Below, piece by piece: positions 1 to 7,034 of a stretch of DNA of 46,706 bases. The first letter of the stretch is position 1, and the number at the start of each line of letters is the position of its first letter. A program made the position numbers and the translations under genes. Source of the stretch: a virus. The notes beneath the pieces were generated by a model. It was not told the DNA's origin and searched no databases. It was given only the letters and a program-made list of their open reading frames with translations. The stretch spans positions 1 to 46,706 of IMG/VR virus record IMGVR_UViG_3300031576_000088. The stretch is one strand, 5' to 3'.

Positions 1-39
1 GGAGATAAATCTTCTTTTCTACCACAAGAACACTTACCT
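1..39. repeat. Terminal direct repeat, left copy (assembly overlap)
   Basis: The first 39 bases are identical to positions 46668-46706. Together with the reading frame that continues across the join, this indicates a circular or circularly permuted molecule of 46,667 bp. It is more likely an assembly overlap than a biological terminal repeat. Confidence 0.95.
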
Positions 40-44
40 CTCAT
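1..44 (-). CDS. Zinc-ribbon mini-protein, N-terminal part (gene spans the circular join)
   Basis: An ATG at 44-42 overlaps the stop of the gene at 41-250 (ATGA). The frame runs through base 1 and continues on the other side of the join (46667 down to the TAG at 46583-46585), giving 42 codons without interruption. The protein starts MRGKCSCGRK and has two Cys pairs (C5-C7 and C19-C22), a small zinc-ribbon pattern, then a charged tail. The remainder is annotated at 46583-46706. Function is unknown. Confidence 0.75.
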   Translation of the reverse strand, partial: MRGKCSCGRKEDLS

Positions 45-250
45 CTCATATCTCCTTTATTGCATTTATTATGTTGTACTTCTTTTCGTCTATCATTACA
101 TACTCTACAATTACAACTTTTGGTAAGTAAAGTGTTATTTGATTCCAAGTTTTTCTCTCCATTCCCAATATTCTTTGCCTTCTTCCATAATCTTTTTCGT
201 TCAATTACTTCGGCCTGCTTCAGTATTTGATTCTCTTGTTTTTGATTCAT
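41..250 (-). CDS. Small basic Cys-containing protein
   Basis: A 69-aa protein with a Lys/Glu-rich N-terminal half that should form a helix or coiled coil, and a C-terminal CNCRVC...HNKC pattern that could bind one zinc ion. Start and stop overlap both neighbours by ATGA, which fits a translationally coupled early operon. No family was recognised. Confidence 0.65.
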   Translation of the reverse strand: MNQKQENQILKQAEVIERKRLWKKAKNIGNGEKNLESNNTLLTKSCNCRVCNDRRKEVQHNKCNKGDMR

Positions 251-555
251 TTGCGTGTAATCCTTAAAACAAATTTCTTTGGCTTTTTGGCCTTGTTAGT
301 GATAAATTCTCTGAGCTTGAACTGATCAGTAACGTCTATCTCAAATGTAATAGCAAGCCACTTTATAGGCCACATTGCCTTTTTTTGCGTACCGATTATT
401 CCGCAGGGAACAGAGATTGATTTTTTCAAACTAATCCTCCAAGGCTCCTCTTTCTGGAGTTGCTTCTTTGCAATCGCAGTTTTGTTCCATGCAAGGAACT
501 GACATAATATTATGATCAGTATGATACCACATTCCATGAAACATTGTAATATCAT
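247..555 (-). CDS. Hypothetical protein with N-terminal hydrophobic segment
   Basis: A 102-aa ORF. The N-terminus (GIILIIILCQFLAW) is one predicted membrane segment, followed by a basic soluble domain of about 75 residues. Two starts are possible, ATG at 555 or ATG at 537 just before the hydrophobic stretch. It begins 25 nt after the zinc-ribbon gene at 580 and overlaps the next gene by ATGA. Role unknown; possibly membrane-anchored. Confidence 0.55.
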   Translation of the reverse strand: MILQCFMECGIILIIILCQFLAWNKTAIAKKQLQKEEPWRISLKKSISVPCGIIGTQKKAMWPIKWLAITFEIDVTDQFKLREFITNKAKKPKKFVLRITRK

Positions 556-579
556 GATGGCAGCTCTGGCACTTGGAGT

Positions 580-717
580 CTATGTCCACAGAACGCCTCC
601 GCATTTTTTTCCATCCTGTCTAGCTATGTGCGTGTGAGGCTTGTTTGCAGAAAAGGGAGGAATCAAGACTACATCTTCATGGCACACTGGACATTTAAGA
701 TTTAGTATTGGATTCAT
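580..717 (-). CDS. Zinc-ribbon mini-protein (45 aa)
   Basis: An ATG at 717-715 overlaps the TGA of the upstream gene, and the frame stops at TAG 582-580. The product begins MNPILNLKCPVCHEDVV and carries one CPVC knuckle plus a later Cys39 and two His, consistent with a single zinc site. Support is the start overlap and the motif; function is unknown. Confidence 0.6.
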   Translation of the reverse strand: MNPILNLKCPVCHEDVVLIPPFSANKPHTHIARQDGKKCGGVLWT

Positions 718-992
718 TGGTTCATCCTCTGTTTGTTTTGCCATTTCAGAAATGCCCTCTTTGCATTCTGTTTCTGCACTATTTGCTTATGAAAATCGCA
801 GTATTTTCTTTTCTTAGTCTTTTGGCTAATATCATTTAACTTCTCCTCACACTGAAAGCCATGAGGACAGACAAACTCACAGGGCCATTCGTTGTGTTGT
901 GGAACTGGAGTCTGAATCTTTCTTGATCGTATAGTTAGCATCCATGGATAGTACGCCTGCTGAGAGTTTTGATTGAAATAGTTATGTCTCAA
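714..992 (-). CDS. Cys/His-rich small protein
   Basis: A 92-aa protein. Cys residues in the middle (PCEFVCPHGFQCEE) plus CDFH around residue 65 suggest a zinc-binding core, followed by a basic Lys/Gln-rich tail. The tail could contact nucleic acid, which is inference only. It overlaps the upstream zinc ribbon by 4 nt. No named family was recognised. Confidence 0.65.
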   Translation of the reverse strand: MRHNYFNQNSQQAYYPWMLTIRSRKIQTPVPQHNEWPCEFVCPHGFQCEEKLNDISQKTKKRKYCDFHKQIVQKQNAKRAFLKWQNKQRMNQ

Positions 993-1174
993 GATTCAGT
1001 CCTTCCACAGTTTAAACAAGTAGTGACATACAGGTTCCTTTTTGTCTCCATCCTCACAGAGACTCTTCTTCCATCCTTGAAAGTTGAGATTCTAAGGAGA
1101 GTGCTAGTTACTTGGAGTTCTGTGCTGTTGCAAGTCGGACAGGTAATCCACTTACCTGTATAGGTTCCTCTCAT
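989..1174 (-). CDS. Zinc-ribbon protein (61 aa)
   Basis: Two CxxC knuckles about 40 residues apart (CPTC near the N-terminus, CLNC near the C-terminus) frame a beta-rich segment, a classic zinc ribbon of the kind in archaeal transcription or RNA-binding proteins. The ATG at 1174 overlaps the upstream stop (TGATG); a TTG one codon earlier is also possible. Basic residues between the knuckles fit nucleic-acid binding. Confidence 0.75.
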   Translation of the reverse strand: MRGTYTGKWITCPTCNSTELQVTSTLLRISTFKDGRRVSVRMETKRNLYVTTCLNCGRTES

Positions 1175-1428
1175 CAAGATCCGTGCTTCTTATTGTATTC
1201 AGTAAGCTCTTCTTGTGTAATAACTCTCTCTGCCCACTTCAAGAATTTCTCAACATCAACAACAGGCCTTCGTTGGCCCATCTTCACTGTATCTCCATCA
1301 TATTGAACCTGTGTCTTGTCAGAGCTAAGATAAACTATCTGTCGGTCATTATTGCTAAAAGCAGACTCCAAGTGTCGTTTAGCTCTATACCACTTACCGA
1401 CTACAAGATCATCTTTTGTTAATCCCAA
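1174..1428 (-). CDS. Hypothetical small SH3-like protein
   Basis: I place the start at TTG 1428-1426 because AGGAG lies 7 nt upstream and the start overlaps the end of the preceding small gene. A longer GTG-initiated version (to 1464) would overlap that gene by 46 nt. The 84-aa product has alternating beta segments (DLVVGKWYRAKR, QIVYLSSDKTQVQYDG) that look like an SH3-type barrel, then an amphipathic helix. The fold guess is weak; no function assigned. Confidence 0.65.
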   Translation of the reverse strand: MGLTKDDLVVGKWYRAKRHLESAFSNNDRQIVYLSSDKTQVQYDGDTVKMGQRRPVVDVEKFLKWAERVITQEELTEYNKKHGS

Positions 1429-1556
1429 TTTACAGCTCCTATAAAATACTTTAATGACTTGCACATGTTGACCTTCTCGGCTGGATGCGTGAACTCATGA
1501 GTTGCAAAGCATTCTGGATTTATGCAAAGGATAAAGAGCTCGTCTGTGTCTTTCAT
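1419..1556 (-). CDS. Cys/His mini-protein (45 aa)
   Basis: An ATG at 1556-1554 overlaps the TGA of the 239-aa gene upstream, and the frame closes at TAA 1421-1419. The product (MKDTDELFILCINPECFATH...) has C11, C16, several His and C32, a possible single zinc site. The next gene's TTG start sits inside its last codons, which supports coupled translation. Confidence 0.6.
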   Translation of the reverse strand: MKDTDELFILCINPECFATHEFTHPAEKVNMCKSLKYFIGAVNWD

Positions 1557-2272
1557 TTATTTAACCTCTCATATTCCTTCTCTAATTTGTCAAATAGTAT
1601 GTTAGCTTTGTTTTCACTCTCTTTGCTTGGACTAAAATAATAACTGCAAAGTAAATGTACTAATTGTTCTAATATTTCTAACTTCTTTTCTAATTTGATG
1701 TTTGGATTCTCTTTAAAGAGTTGAAGAAAATTATAACTTAAATGAGAGCCGTTTCCTGTAAACTCTGCAAAGTCGTGCATTGTAGTTCCAAATGCACTTG
1801 AATATTCCTGACCTATTTTATCATGTAAGACTTGAGAGATCCAAGTACATCTATCTCCAAAAAGTAAAATGTACTGACCTTTTTTTGTTCCATGTTTATA
1901 CAATGGAAATCCCTTAATGCTAGTATCAACTTTATAGAGTCTGTTTTCGCCTTTGCTTTCCCACAATTTATGTAGAATGTCCTTTATTGCATTTACAGTA
2001 ATCACTATGCTTGTCTGGTTTGCATTGTCACTAAAACCTACATCAAATAGGTGTTGCATCTTTTCACGTAATACACTGGCAATATCTTTTTTATTGATCG
2101 ATTCTAGGCTTTGGATAATTGGCTGAATGTGATTAATTATGAATCTTAGCTCATCATGTGTATATGGATAATCAACAGATGACCTTTTTTGATCAAGCAA
2201 GTCGATAGTTTTCCATTCATTGTATGCATCAATTTCTATTTGAGCTAGAATTGAATAATTATGACCTTTCAT
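1553..2272 (-). CDS. Hypothetical protein (239 aa)
   Basis: A soluble, mainly helical protein with no motif that I recognise. The middle carries a GQYILLFGDRCTWISQ stretch and a short Gly/Ser/His turn (FTGNGSHLSYN). Both ends overlap neighbours by ATGA. One of the larger early-region products, so it may have an enzymatic or host-takeover role, but nothing in the sequence shows which. Confidence 0.75.
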   Translation of the reverse strand: MKGHNYSILAQIEIDAYNEWKTIDLLDQKRSSVDYPYTHDELRFIINHIQPIIQSLESINKKDIASVLREKMQHLFDVGFSDNANQTSIVITVNAIKDILHKLWESKGENRLYKVDTSIKGFPLYKHGTKKGQYILLFGDRCTWISQVLHDKIGQEYSSAFGTTMHDFAEFTGNGSHLSYNFLQLFKENPNIKLEKKLEILEQLVHLLCSYYFSPSKESENKANILFDKLEKEYERLNK

Positions 2273-2721
2273 TTCCTTCCTCCAATCAATTTCCCAAGAG
2301 TTCCTTCCATGTCACAGAAGAAGCATGGCTCAGTATTAGAGTTGTAACCGTGTCTTTCGCAGAAATATTTCTTTTTTGCAGAGCCAAAAAATACTCTGTT
2401 TTGAAGTTGATGATGATACACCCATTCTCCTTTTTTGCCTTTAGAAATGCATTGTTTCTCTAAAAACTCATGACTGTTTGGGAATCGCCTAAGTTGCAAT
2501 CTTTGATGGCATGTTGAACAGGCTTCCTTAGTATCATACAAAATCACAAAGTCCTCTTCCCATGGAGAGCCAATCAATTCAGCTGGAATGTATGCCTCCT
2601 TAATTTTGTGTTTGTCTCTAAGATGTTCCTTGTAGTCTGTAACGATGATCATTCCCTTTTTGGGAGAAGAGCAGTTAAGGCACTCGTAACCAATTATTTT
2701 TAATTCAGTTAATTGTATCAA
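2269..2721 (-). CDS. Multi-zinc-finger protein
   Basis: A 150-aa protein with three metal sites visible in order: a C2H2-like finger at the N-terminus (CLNC...HLRDKH, residues 14-38), a CSTCH knuckle mid-protein, and a C-terminal FCERHG...CFFC cluster. Several treble-clef or C2H2 sites in one small protein suggest nucleic-acid or protein binding. It lies in a coupled operon with other Cys-rich proteins. No specific family recognised. Confidence 0.75.
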   Translation of the reverse strand: MIQLTELKIIGYECLNCSSPKKGMIIVTDYKEHLRDKHKIKEAYIPAELIGSPWEEDFVILYDTKEACSTCHQRLQLRRFPNSHEFLEKQCISKGKKGEWVYHHQLQNRVFFGSAKKKYFCERHGYNSNTEPCFFCDMEGTLGKLIGGRK

Positions 2722-3089
2722 GCATCATACTCCTTCTCAAAGGAATAGATTTCTTCGCAGACAGATCCTTTGTCTTTGAGACTTATTTGAATGCTGCCAG
2801 CTTTGTAATCTTTCATTATTTCATTCAAAATTTCTGTGTTTGTTTTTGAAATATGAAATACGTACGAACCACTGAAACTCCAGTCAATCTTATGAGTGTG
2901 TTTGATGAAAACAATCTCGCCTGTCCTTTCCTCATGTTCTTCATCTGCATAATGATAATATTTGAAAACTTGGAAAGACTTTGGAAATCTCTTATCAACT
3001 TGTTTTTGAATTTCTTTTGCTGCTTCTATTGCATTAGCTAATACTTTCTCCATTGCAGTCTTATAATCGGGATGAGTAAATTCTTCCAT
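2718..3089 (-). CDS. Hypothetical protein (123 aa)
   Basis: Start taken at the ATG that overlaps the upstream stop (TGATG); a TTG one codon earlier gives TTGA. The N-terminal third is a long helix (YKTAMEKVLANAIEAAKEIQ); the rest is beta-rich with many His and aromatic residues. No recognised domain. Position next to the SWIM protein suggests an early function. Confidence 0.7.
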   Translation of the reverse strand: MEEFTHPDYKTAMEKVLANAIEAAKEIQKQVDKRFPKSFQVFKYYHYADEEHEERTGEIVFIKHTHKIDWSFSGSYVFHISKTNTEILNEIMKDYKAGSIQISLKDKGSVCEEIYSFEKEYDA

Positions 3090-3418
3090 CAATGCAACCT
3101 CTCCGTTTCAATCAATCCGTTTTCAATCGGCAGCTGTGGCTCGTTTGCCTTGGCCCTTGCAGCCACAAGATGCTTGCAAATCCTCTGTCGAATCTGATTG
3201 TCTGGACACTCGCACGTATCAGGCAAAATGAAATGATATTCCTTTGTTCCATCGCTTGACTTTACTACTCCAGTGTTAGGAGTCGTAAAAGTGACGTTGC
3301 TCATCATGTCATAGCCTTTGAGGATTCTTTTGGCCTGCATTGAGACTTGGCCCATCGGATCTTTTGGTTGATGAGAAACTTTCTTTTTTGATTCAGCAAA
3401 AATAGGGGAAGAGGCCAT
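3089..3418 (-). CDS. SWIM zinc-finger protein
   Basis: A 109-aa protein whose C-terminal half holds a SWIM motif: C69-x-C71 then C81-x-H83 (CEC...CKH) after a short beta region. SWIM domains bind zinc and mediate DNA or protein contacts in archaeal, bacterial and viral proteins. Here the domain is almost the entire protein, so it may be an adaptor for a replication or recombination partner; that role is inference. It abuts the 223-aa gene upstream by one base. Confidence 0.8.
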   Translation of the reverse strand: MASSPIFAESKKKVSHQPKDPMGQVSMQAKRILKGYDMMSNVTFTTPNTGVVKSSDGTKEYHFILPDTCECPDNQIRQRICKHLVAARAKANEPQLPIENGLIETERLH

Positions 3419-4089
3419 TACAGCACGGCCTCCAATGTGGACTGACTTGATTCTGGCTCATCCTCCTTGTCATAGACTGTTCCCTGATGATCCTTGTCGT
3501 CATCGGAAACAACTATTGGAGTGATGTTTCGCTTTGCTAGCTCGGCCATTGCCTCAGTGTTCTTGCTCTGGCTTTCGGTTATGATTTTTTCAATTCGTGT
3601 GACATGGAACCCATAGAAGAGAGCTGGAACCTCTTTTACTTCGCCTTGTTTTCCATCTACTGCTTCTGTCGTTACTCTGCCTGCCTTTCTGTGTCCTAGC
3701 AGTACAAAGTCTCCAAGCTTCAAGTCCTTTGGCACATGTGGGATTCGTTTTGAAACTCCCATTGCCTTTGCTTCTACAATGAAAGTTTCTGGAGTGTAGA
3801 ATTTGCTACCTACCCACATCAGGCCGACTTTTTCAGGAGCCTTCTCAGGGAAGCAAATCTCACAGATGCCGAGATGATGGCAATCTGCGTCTCCCTTGCA
3901 GCTGTCCTTGAAGAAGTGTTTTGCATCGATCCAAGAAAATCCCAGTGTTGGTTTTATTCCTTGGTTGCATGTTGGACAGACATCAACGATGTATGGCAGC
4001 CTGTCACAAGCAACGGCCATTCCCTCTCCAACGAGGTACAGGCCTCCTACTTTGCGATAACCGCAGCCACGTTTTTGTTCTTTAGCCAT
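3418..4089 (-). CDS. Conserved viral protein with GCGYRK...GLYLV motif and zinc knuckles
   Basis: A 223-aa protein. The N-terminus (GCGYRKVGGLYLVGEG) resembles a family I have seen in archaeal and phage genomes without known function. It is followed by a CPTC knuckle and a Cys/His cluster (CKGDADCHHLGICEIC, near residue 75), then a stretch with FYTPETFIVEAKAMGVSKRI. The C-terminus is acidic and disordered. Several zinc sites and an acidic tail suggest a protein-nucleic acid role. The start overlaps the stop of the 38-aa gene upstream (TAATG). Confidence 0.8.
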   Translation of the reverse strand: MAKEQKRGCGYRKVGGLYLVGEGMAVACDRLPYIVDVCPTCNQGIKPTLGFSWIDAKHFFKDSCKGDADCHHLGICEICFPEKAPEKVGLMWVGSKFYTPETFIVEAKAMGVSKRIPHVPKDLKLGDFVLLGHRKAGRVTTEAVDGKQGEVKEVPALFYGFHVTRIEKIITESQSKNTEAMAELAKRNITPIVVSDDDKDHQGTVYDKEDEPESSQSTLEAVL

Positions 4090-4205
4090 TAGTGTAGTTC
4101 CTCACACACAAATCTGAATCCAGTTTGTAGATATGGATTGTTTACAAGACGAAATATCTTATCTTTGTTGCATTCAGGACAGTGTTGAATTTTGATTGTT
4201 TCCAT
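4089..4205 (-). CDS. Zinc-knuckle mini-protein (38 aa), first gene of an early operon
   Basis: ATG at 4205-4203, stop TAA overlapping the next ATG. The product begins METIKIQHCPECNKDKIF: one CPEC knuckle and a later single Cys34. A TATA box (TTATATAG, centre about 4229) lies 24 nt before the ATG, so the transcript would be nearly leaderless and this would be its first gene. Confidence 0.6.
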   Translation of the reverse strand: METIKIQHCPECNKDKIFRLVNNPYLQTGFRFVCEELH

Positions 4206-4225
4206 GCCTTAACCACGGCATATTG

Positions 4226-4259
4226 CTATATAATTGTTATGTGTAACTATGGTTAGTTA
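4226..4259 (-). promoter_or_regulatory. Early promoter with inverted-repeat operator
   Basis: On the minus strand a TATA box TTATATAG (4226-4233) is preceded by TAACTA-ACCA-TAGTTA (4244-4259), a 6-bp inverted repeat. The 12-mer TAACTAACCATA and the 10-mer TAATTGTTAT also occur at the promoter of the RHH gene at 10 kb, so both may be controlled by that regulator. Confidence 0.6.
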
Positions 4260-4263
4260 TTGT

Positions 4264-4968
4264 TTAGCGTAGTTTGTAGTTCTTCTTATAGACGGCATAG
4301 TAGGAAAGTACACGCTGCGGATGAATCATCTTGGCCCCCATACCTGCACGTATCCCACGGTAGCCAGTTCTGACGCATCTATGAAATTCTGACTTGTGGT
4401 TGAACCTGTTCTCATAGGCCAAGTCCATGTAAGTAGTAACTGGAATCTCGTATCCTTTCTCGTACCTGTCGGAAATTTTTACAATCAATCCGTTTCGTGA
4501 AACTCGGTTGAACTCTTTCCAAGTCTGGAAGAAATAAGCCTCTGGAGGAATCCAGCCAGTTTGCAGGCCACGGAAATAAAAGGGCCTGTCAGGAGTCTTG
4601 TGCTTCTTGATTCCAAACTCTTCTATGCCAGAAGTTGCTTTCATGAAAGGAACGTCAACAAAAATTAAATCAACGGAATTGTCCTGAAAAGGCAGCTTGC
4701 GAAAGTCAGCTTGAACATCTATCTTTGCCTCCTCTGATGCATCCAGAAAAATTACATTCCAAGCCTTCTGCCCTGTCTCAAGAGTTGTGCCATAGATTGT
4801 CTGAGGATGCCAGCATTTTCTATTTCCAGCTGTAACGTCTAGGATTGTTTTTCCTGCATCCCAATACCATTCCAAGATTCTTTTTAGAACATGATCTAAG
4901 GGCTTCATGTAAATCAAATCCTTATCTGGAGATGTGTCTCCTTTGGTAACAAAAAGATTGGTTTCCAT
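4264..4968 (-). CDS. SAM-dependent methyltransferase (DNA methyltransferase-like)
   Basis: A 234-aa Rossmann-type methyltransferase. Motif I is ILDVTAGNRKCW (residues 43-54), an acidic motif II follows (FLDAS), and the catalytic motif IV reads DLIFVDVPF, a variant of the (D/N)PPF loop of amino-methyltransferases with Val replacing the first Pro. A C-terminal HPQRVLSYYAVYKK strand is typical of compact phage and archaeal enzymes of this type. The likely substrate is viral DNA (protection from host restriction), but RNA or protein cannot be excluded. Confidence 0.8.
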   Translation of the reverse strand: METNLFVTKGDTSPDKDLIYMKPLDHVLKRILEWYWDAGKTILDVTAGNRKCWHPQTIYGTTLETGQKAWNVIFLDASEEAKIDVQADFRKLPFQDNSVDLIFVDVPFMKATSGIEEFGIKKHKTPDRPFYFRGLQTGWIPPEAYFFQTWKEFNRVSRNGLIVKISDRYEKGYEIPVTTYMDLAYENRFNHKSEFHRCVRTGYRGIRAGMGAKMIHPQRVLSYYAVYKKNYKLR

Positions 4969-5270
4969 TAATTCATCACAACATTTGCTATTTTTAAATC
5001 AGTTATCTTGTCTCCGAAGAAATCATGATCCTTTCTCGGAGAAAAGTGATAGACAGGTTCAATGTATCTCCAACTGATCAAACCATTATAATATTCGTGA
5101 TAAATATCCCATGCTCCAAACAATGTATCAATCTTCTTTTTACGAACATATTTGACATATTCGATAGCTTCTTCTAACGTAGAAAAGTTTCCCCAACACA
5201 TGAAAGGAATATTGAGATTCTTTATGTCCAAATCAAAATAAGTAACTGCAATAAAACAATCGTTGCTCAA
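4968..5270 (-). CDS. Hypothetical protein (100 aa)
   Basis: A small mixed alpha/beta protein rich in Tyr, Trp and Asp with no recognised motif. It sits between PCNA and the methyltransferase and overlaps PCNA by ATGA, so it is co-expressed with replication functions. A STLEEAIEYVKYVRKKKI helix is the most regular feature. Function unknown. Confidence 0.7.
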   Translation of the reverse strand: MSNDCFIAVTYFDLDIKNLNIPFMCWGNFSTLEEAIEYVKYVRKKKIDTLFGAWDIYHEYYNGLISWRYIEPVYHFSPRKDHDFFGDKITDLKIANVVMN

Positions 5271-6001
5271 TTCTTTATCATAGGAGCCAAAAAGTAAGTC
5301 ATCTCTCCTATCGCTGGCAGATTCATCTTCAGTACGATTGGCATGTCTGAATCAAACTCAACTTGTAGCGTATCAATGAAGTTGATGACAGATGAGAGAG
5401 TTGTAGATAGATATTCTATGCTATATTGAGATACTGCATCCTGTGGATAGCCAGTTCCAAATAGAACTGCTCCTTTGTGGTTGTCGTCATGGCCATGGAA
5501 GCTCAAGGCTCCATTTGTTATATCACAAAAGATTCCAACGCTAACAATCTTCAAATCTTCTAGGATTTCCTTAAAGTCTCTTGGAGGCATTGAAAAGTTG
5601 GCCTTGAGCTCAACTCTCAGTTTGGGAGGAACCTCTACGTCTTGAGCATGAATCAGACTCATCTCATATTCTTTTTTACCTGAAGTGATTAGCAGCTTTC
5701 CATTTTCGCTTTTTGTGATCTGCATGTCTGCATCCTTTTCGAATCTGTTGACAATCTTTTCCAAGTCCTCTACTCTGTAACCAATCTCAATTTGTGTAGT
5801 CTCAGGATCAAGCTCAAAACTATATTCCTTGAATTTGTCCTTGGGCCAGAGAAAGTAAAGTCCTGCTGTACCTGATGCATCCTTTGTTTTGAAAAGTATT
5901 CCTTCTTGAGTAAGTGCAAAGACAGATTCATCTCGCATTGTTCTAGTGATTGCAATTATGGCCTTCCAGCCTTGAGCTGGGCCTGTTATTTTGAAATTCA
6001 T
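5267..6001 (-). CDS. pcn: DNA sliding clamp (PCNA)
   Basis: A 244-aa archaeal-type PCNA, close to the usual 245-250 residues. Two clamp domains are visible: the N-terminal domain with the MRDESVFALTQEGILFK region, and the C-terminal domain ending in the typical EMTYFLAPMIKN strand. The conserved EVPPKLRVEL segment opens the second domain. The protein would encircle DNA as a homotrimer and tether polymerase, ligase and nucleases. No DNA polymerase gene is seen, so the virus probably redirects host polymerase through its own clamp (inference). Confidence 0.93.
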   Translation of the reverse strand: MNFKITGPAQGWKAIIAITRTMRDESVFALTQEGILFKTKDASGTAGLYFLWPKDKFKEYSFELDPETTQIEIGYRVEDLEKIVNRFEKDADMQITKSENGKLLITSGKKEYEMSLIHAQDVEVPPKLRVELKANFSMPPRDFKEILEDLKIVSVGIFCDITNGALSFHGHDDNHKGAVLFGTGYPQDAVSQYSIEYLSTTLSSVINFIDTLQVEFDSDMPIVLKMNLPAIGEMTYFLAPMIKN

Positions 6002-6159
6002 TCTTCATCCTCATTGAAAAAGGCTAATGTTCTTTCATGCTCATGGTTGTTTATGCAAGTATAAATTATTCTCAGTCCAGTAAGAGTATTGTGCAATTCT
6101 AATTTTTTTGCTTGTACGTCAGAATTGCATTTGTCACAGTAAACAACAATTTCTGTCAA
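5998..6159 (-). CDS. Zinc-binding mini-protein (53 aa)
   Basis: TTG start at 6159-6157 overlaps the upstream stop (TTGA), with GGAG about 9 nt upstream; the TGA overlaps the PCNA ATG. The product contains YCDKCNSD and, 25 residues on, YTCINNHEHE, giving a C2-C-H zinc site. Coupled to PCNA, it might be a clamp-associated factor, but only by position. Confidence 0.65.
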   Translation of the reverse strand: MTEIVVYCDKCNSDVQAKKLELHNTLTGLRIIYTCINNHEHERTLAFFNEDEE

Positions 6160-6512
6160 AATATCAGACTCCGTTGCTGTGGAGCAAGTTCCTTCTTTCT
6201 CATCTCAATTAACTGTGCTAGTCCGTTAAGCTGAGTAGGAGAAAGCGTCTTAATCCAATCCATGTATTTCTCATCTTTTATCATCTGATTGAGTTCTTCA
6301 GTAAACTTAGGATCTGCCATTGCTTGCTTGTTCTTCTCAATAAAAAGACCTATGCTTGTAAGGCTCTTTATGGCATCAGTCCTATCAGAGAAAATCTTTT
6401 CCACTCCTTCAATTCTATGAGAAGAATTTCTGCACATGGAATCAATTTCTTTTAAAAATCCTATATTGACTCGCATTGAAATAGAGGTATTGTAAGAGTG
6501 TTCTTCAGCCAT
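6156..6512 (-). CDS. RHH-domain regulatory protein
   Basis: The N-terminal half (SISMRVNIGFLKEIDSMC, then SDRTDAIKSLTSIGLFI) has the strand-helix-helix pattern of ribbon-helix-helix DNA-binding proteins. A helical C-terminal region of about 60 residues follows and may oligomerise. A TTG at 6530 extends the ORF by 6 codons; I prefer ATG at 6512, which leaves only an 8-nt overlap with the upstream gene. Likely a transcription regulator of the early region. Confidence 0.7.
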   Translation of the reverse strand: MAEEHSYNTSISMRVNIGFLKEIDSMCRNSSHRIEGVEKIFSDRTDAIKSLTSIGLFIEKNKQAMADPKFTEELNQMIKDEKYMDWIKTLSPTQLNGLAQLIEMRKKELAPQQRSLIF

Positions 6513-6645
6513 TCTTTTTAACAACTCCAACTTGAATCAGAAAATTCTTGATTAATTCATTAATTTTAAATCCAATTTTAATACCGTGTTCGTCACAGTA
6601 TTTGGCCAGCTTCTCATAGTTCTCATCTTCTTCCCAAGATTTCAT
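6505..6645 (-). CDS. Hypothetical small helical protein (46 aa)
   Basis: ATG at 6645 overlaps the upstream TGA; stop at 6505. The product starts MKSWEEDENYEKLAKYCDEH and then reads GIKIGFKINELIKNFL, reminiscent of the helix pair of a small RHH or winged-helix protein. Too short to assign. Confidence 0.55.
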   Translation of the reverse strand: MKSWEEDENYEKLAKYCDEHGIKIGFKINELIKNFLIQVGVVKKNG

Positions 6646-6821
6646 CCATTAGTACACTCCGTTTTCGCTAACTTTGTCATTTCTTTAACATGATCTTTTG
6701 CTACATCTTCATCCATTGGAATTATAATTCTAATTCCAGAAGGAACAGATACAATCTCAATTTTATCAAAGCCATAGCCTTCTAACCACATACATAATGC
6801 AGGAGTAAATCTAGGATTCAA
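6642..6821 (-). CDS. Hypothetical small protein (59 aa)
   Basis: TTG start at 6821, 26 nt below a TATA box, so a leaderless transcript is likely. The frame ends by ATGA overlap with the next gene. An amphipathic helix is followed by a beta hairpin (KIEIVSVPSGIRIIIPMD) and a second helix, a compact beta-alpha arrangement. It heads an operon leading to the RHH protein and PCNA. No family recognised. Confidence 0.6.
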   Translation of the reverse strand: MNPRFTPALCMWLEGYGFDKIEIVSVPSGIRIIIPMDEDVAKDHVKEMTKLAKTECTNG

Positions 6822-6841
6822 TATATCTCAAGAAAAGTATT

Positions 6842-6853
6842 GATAAATAAATA
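6842..6853 (-). promoter_or_regulatory. TATA box of the PCNA operon
   Basis: Minus-strand TATTTATTTATC centred about 26 nt upstream of the TTG at 6821, the usual spacing for an archaeal leaderless promoter. It drives the gene set 6821 to about 4264. Confidence 0.55.
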
Positions 6854-6942
6854 TTGATGTTAACAAAGTTACACCCATCATCAACAGATAGAGACACCCA
6901 CACTTCTACTGTAGATCACTAACTAACTAAGCTTCAATTCGT

Positions 6943-6982
6943 GTATGTATTACGTATTACGTACGTCATACGTATGTCATAC
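6943..6982. promoter_or_regulatory. TACGTA cluster in the main early intergenic region
   Basis: Three TACGTA palindromes (6951, 6958, 6969) lie within 24 bp, including the perfect 10-bp palindrome CATACGTATG. The cluster lies about 90 bp upstream of the PCNA-operon TATA box in a gap of about 210 bp that otherwise has no gene. Related palindromes occur at 35.52 and 45.03 kb, so this is either a regulator-binding array or part of a replication origin. Confidence 0.5.
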
Positions 6983-6997
6983 AAAAAAACAAAAAGG
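6981..6997 (-). terminator. T-run terminator after the zinc gene at 7035
   Basis: On the minus strand two T-runs (TTTTTGTTTTTTTG) follow the end of the upstream operon by about 40 nt. Oligo-T without a strong stem is a sufficient archaeal terminator. Confidence 0.55.
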
Positions 6998-7034
6998 TAC
7001 CGAAATGATTCTGGAGTGGAAATGAAGGGGTGTC

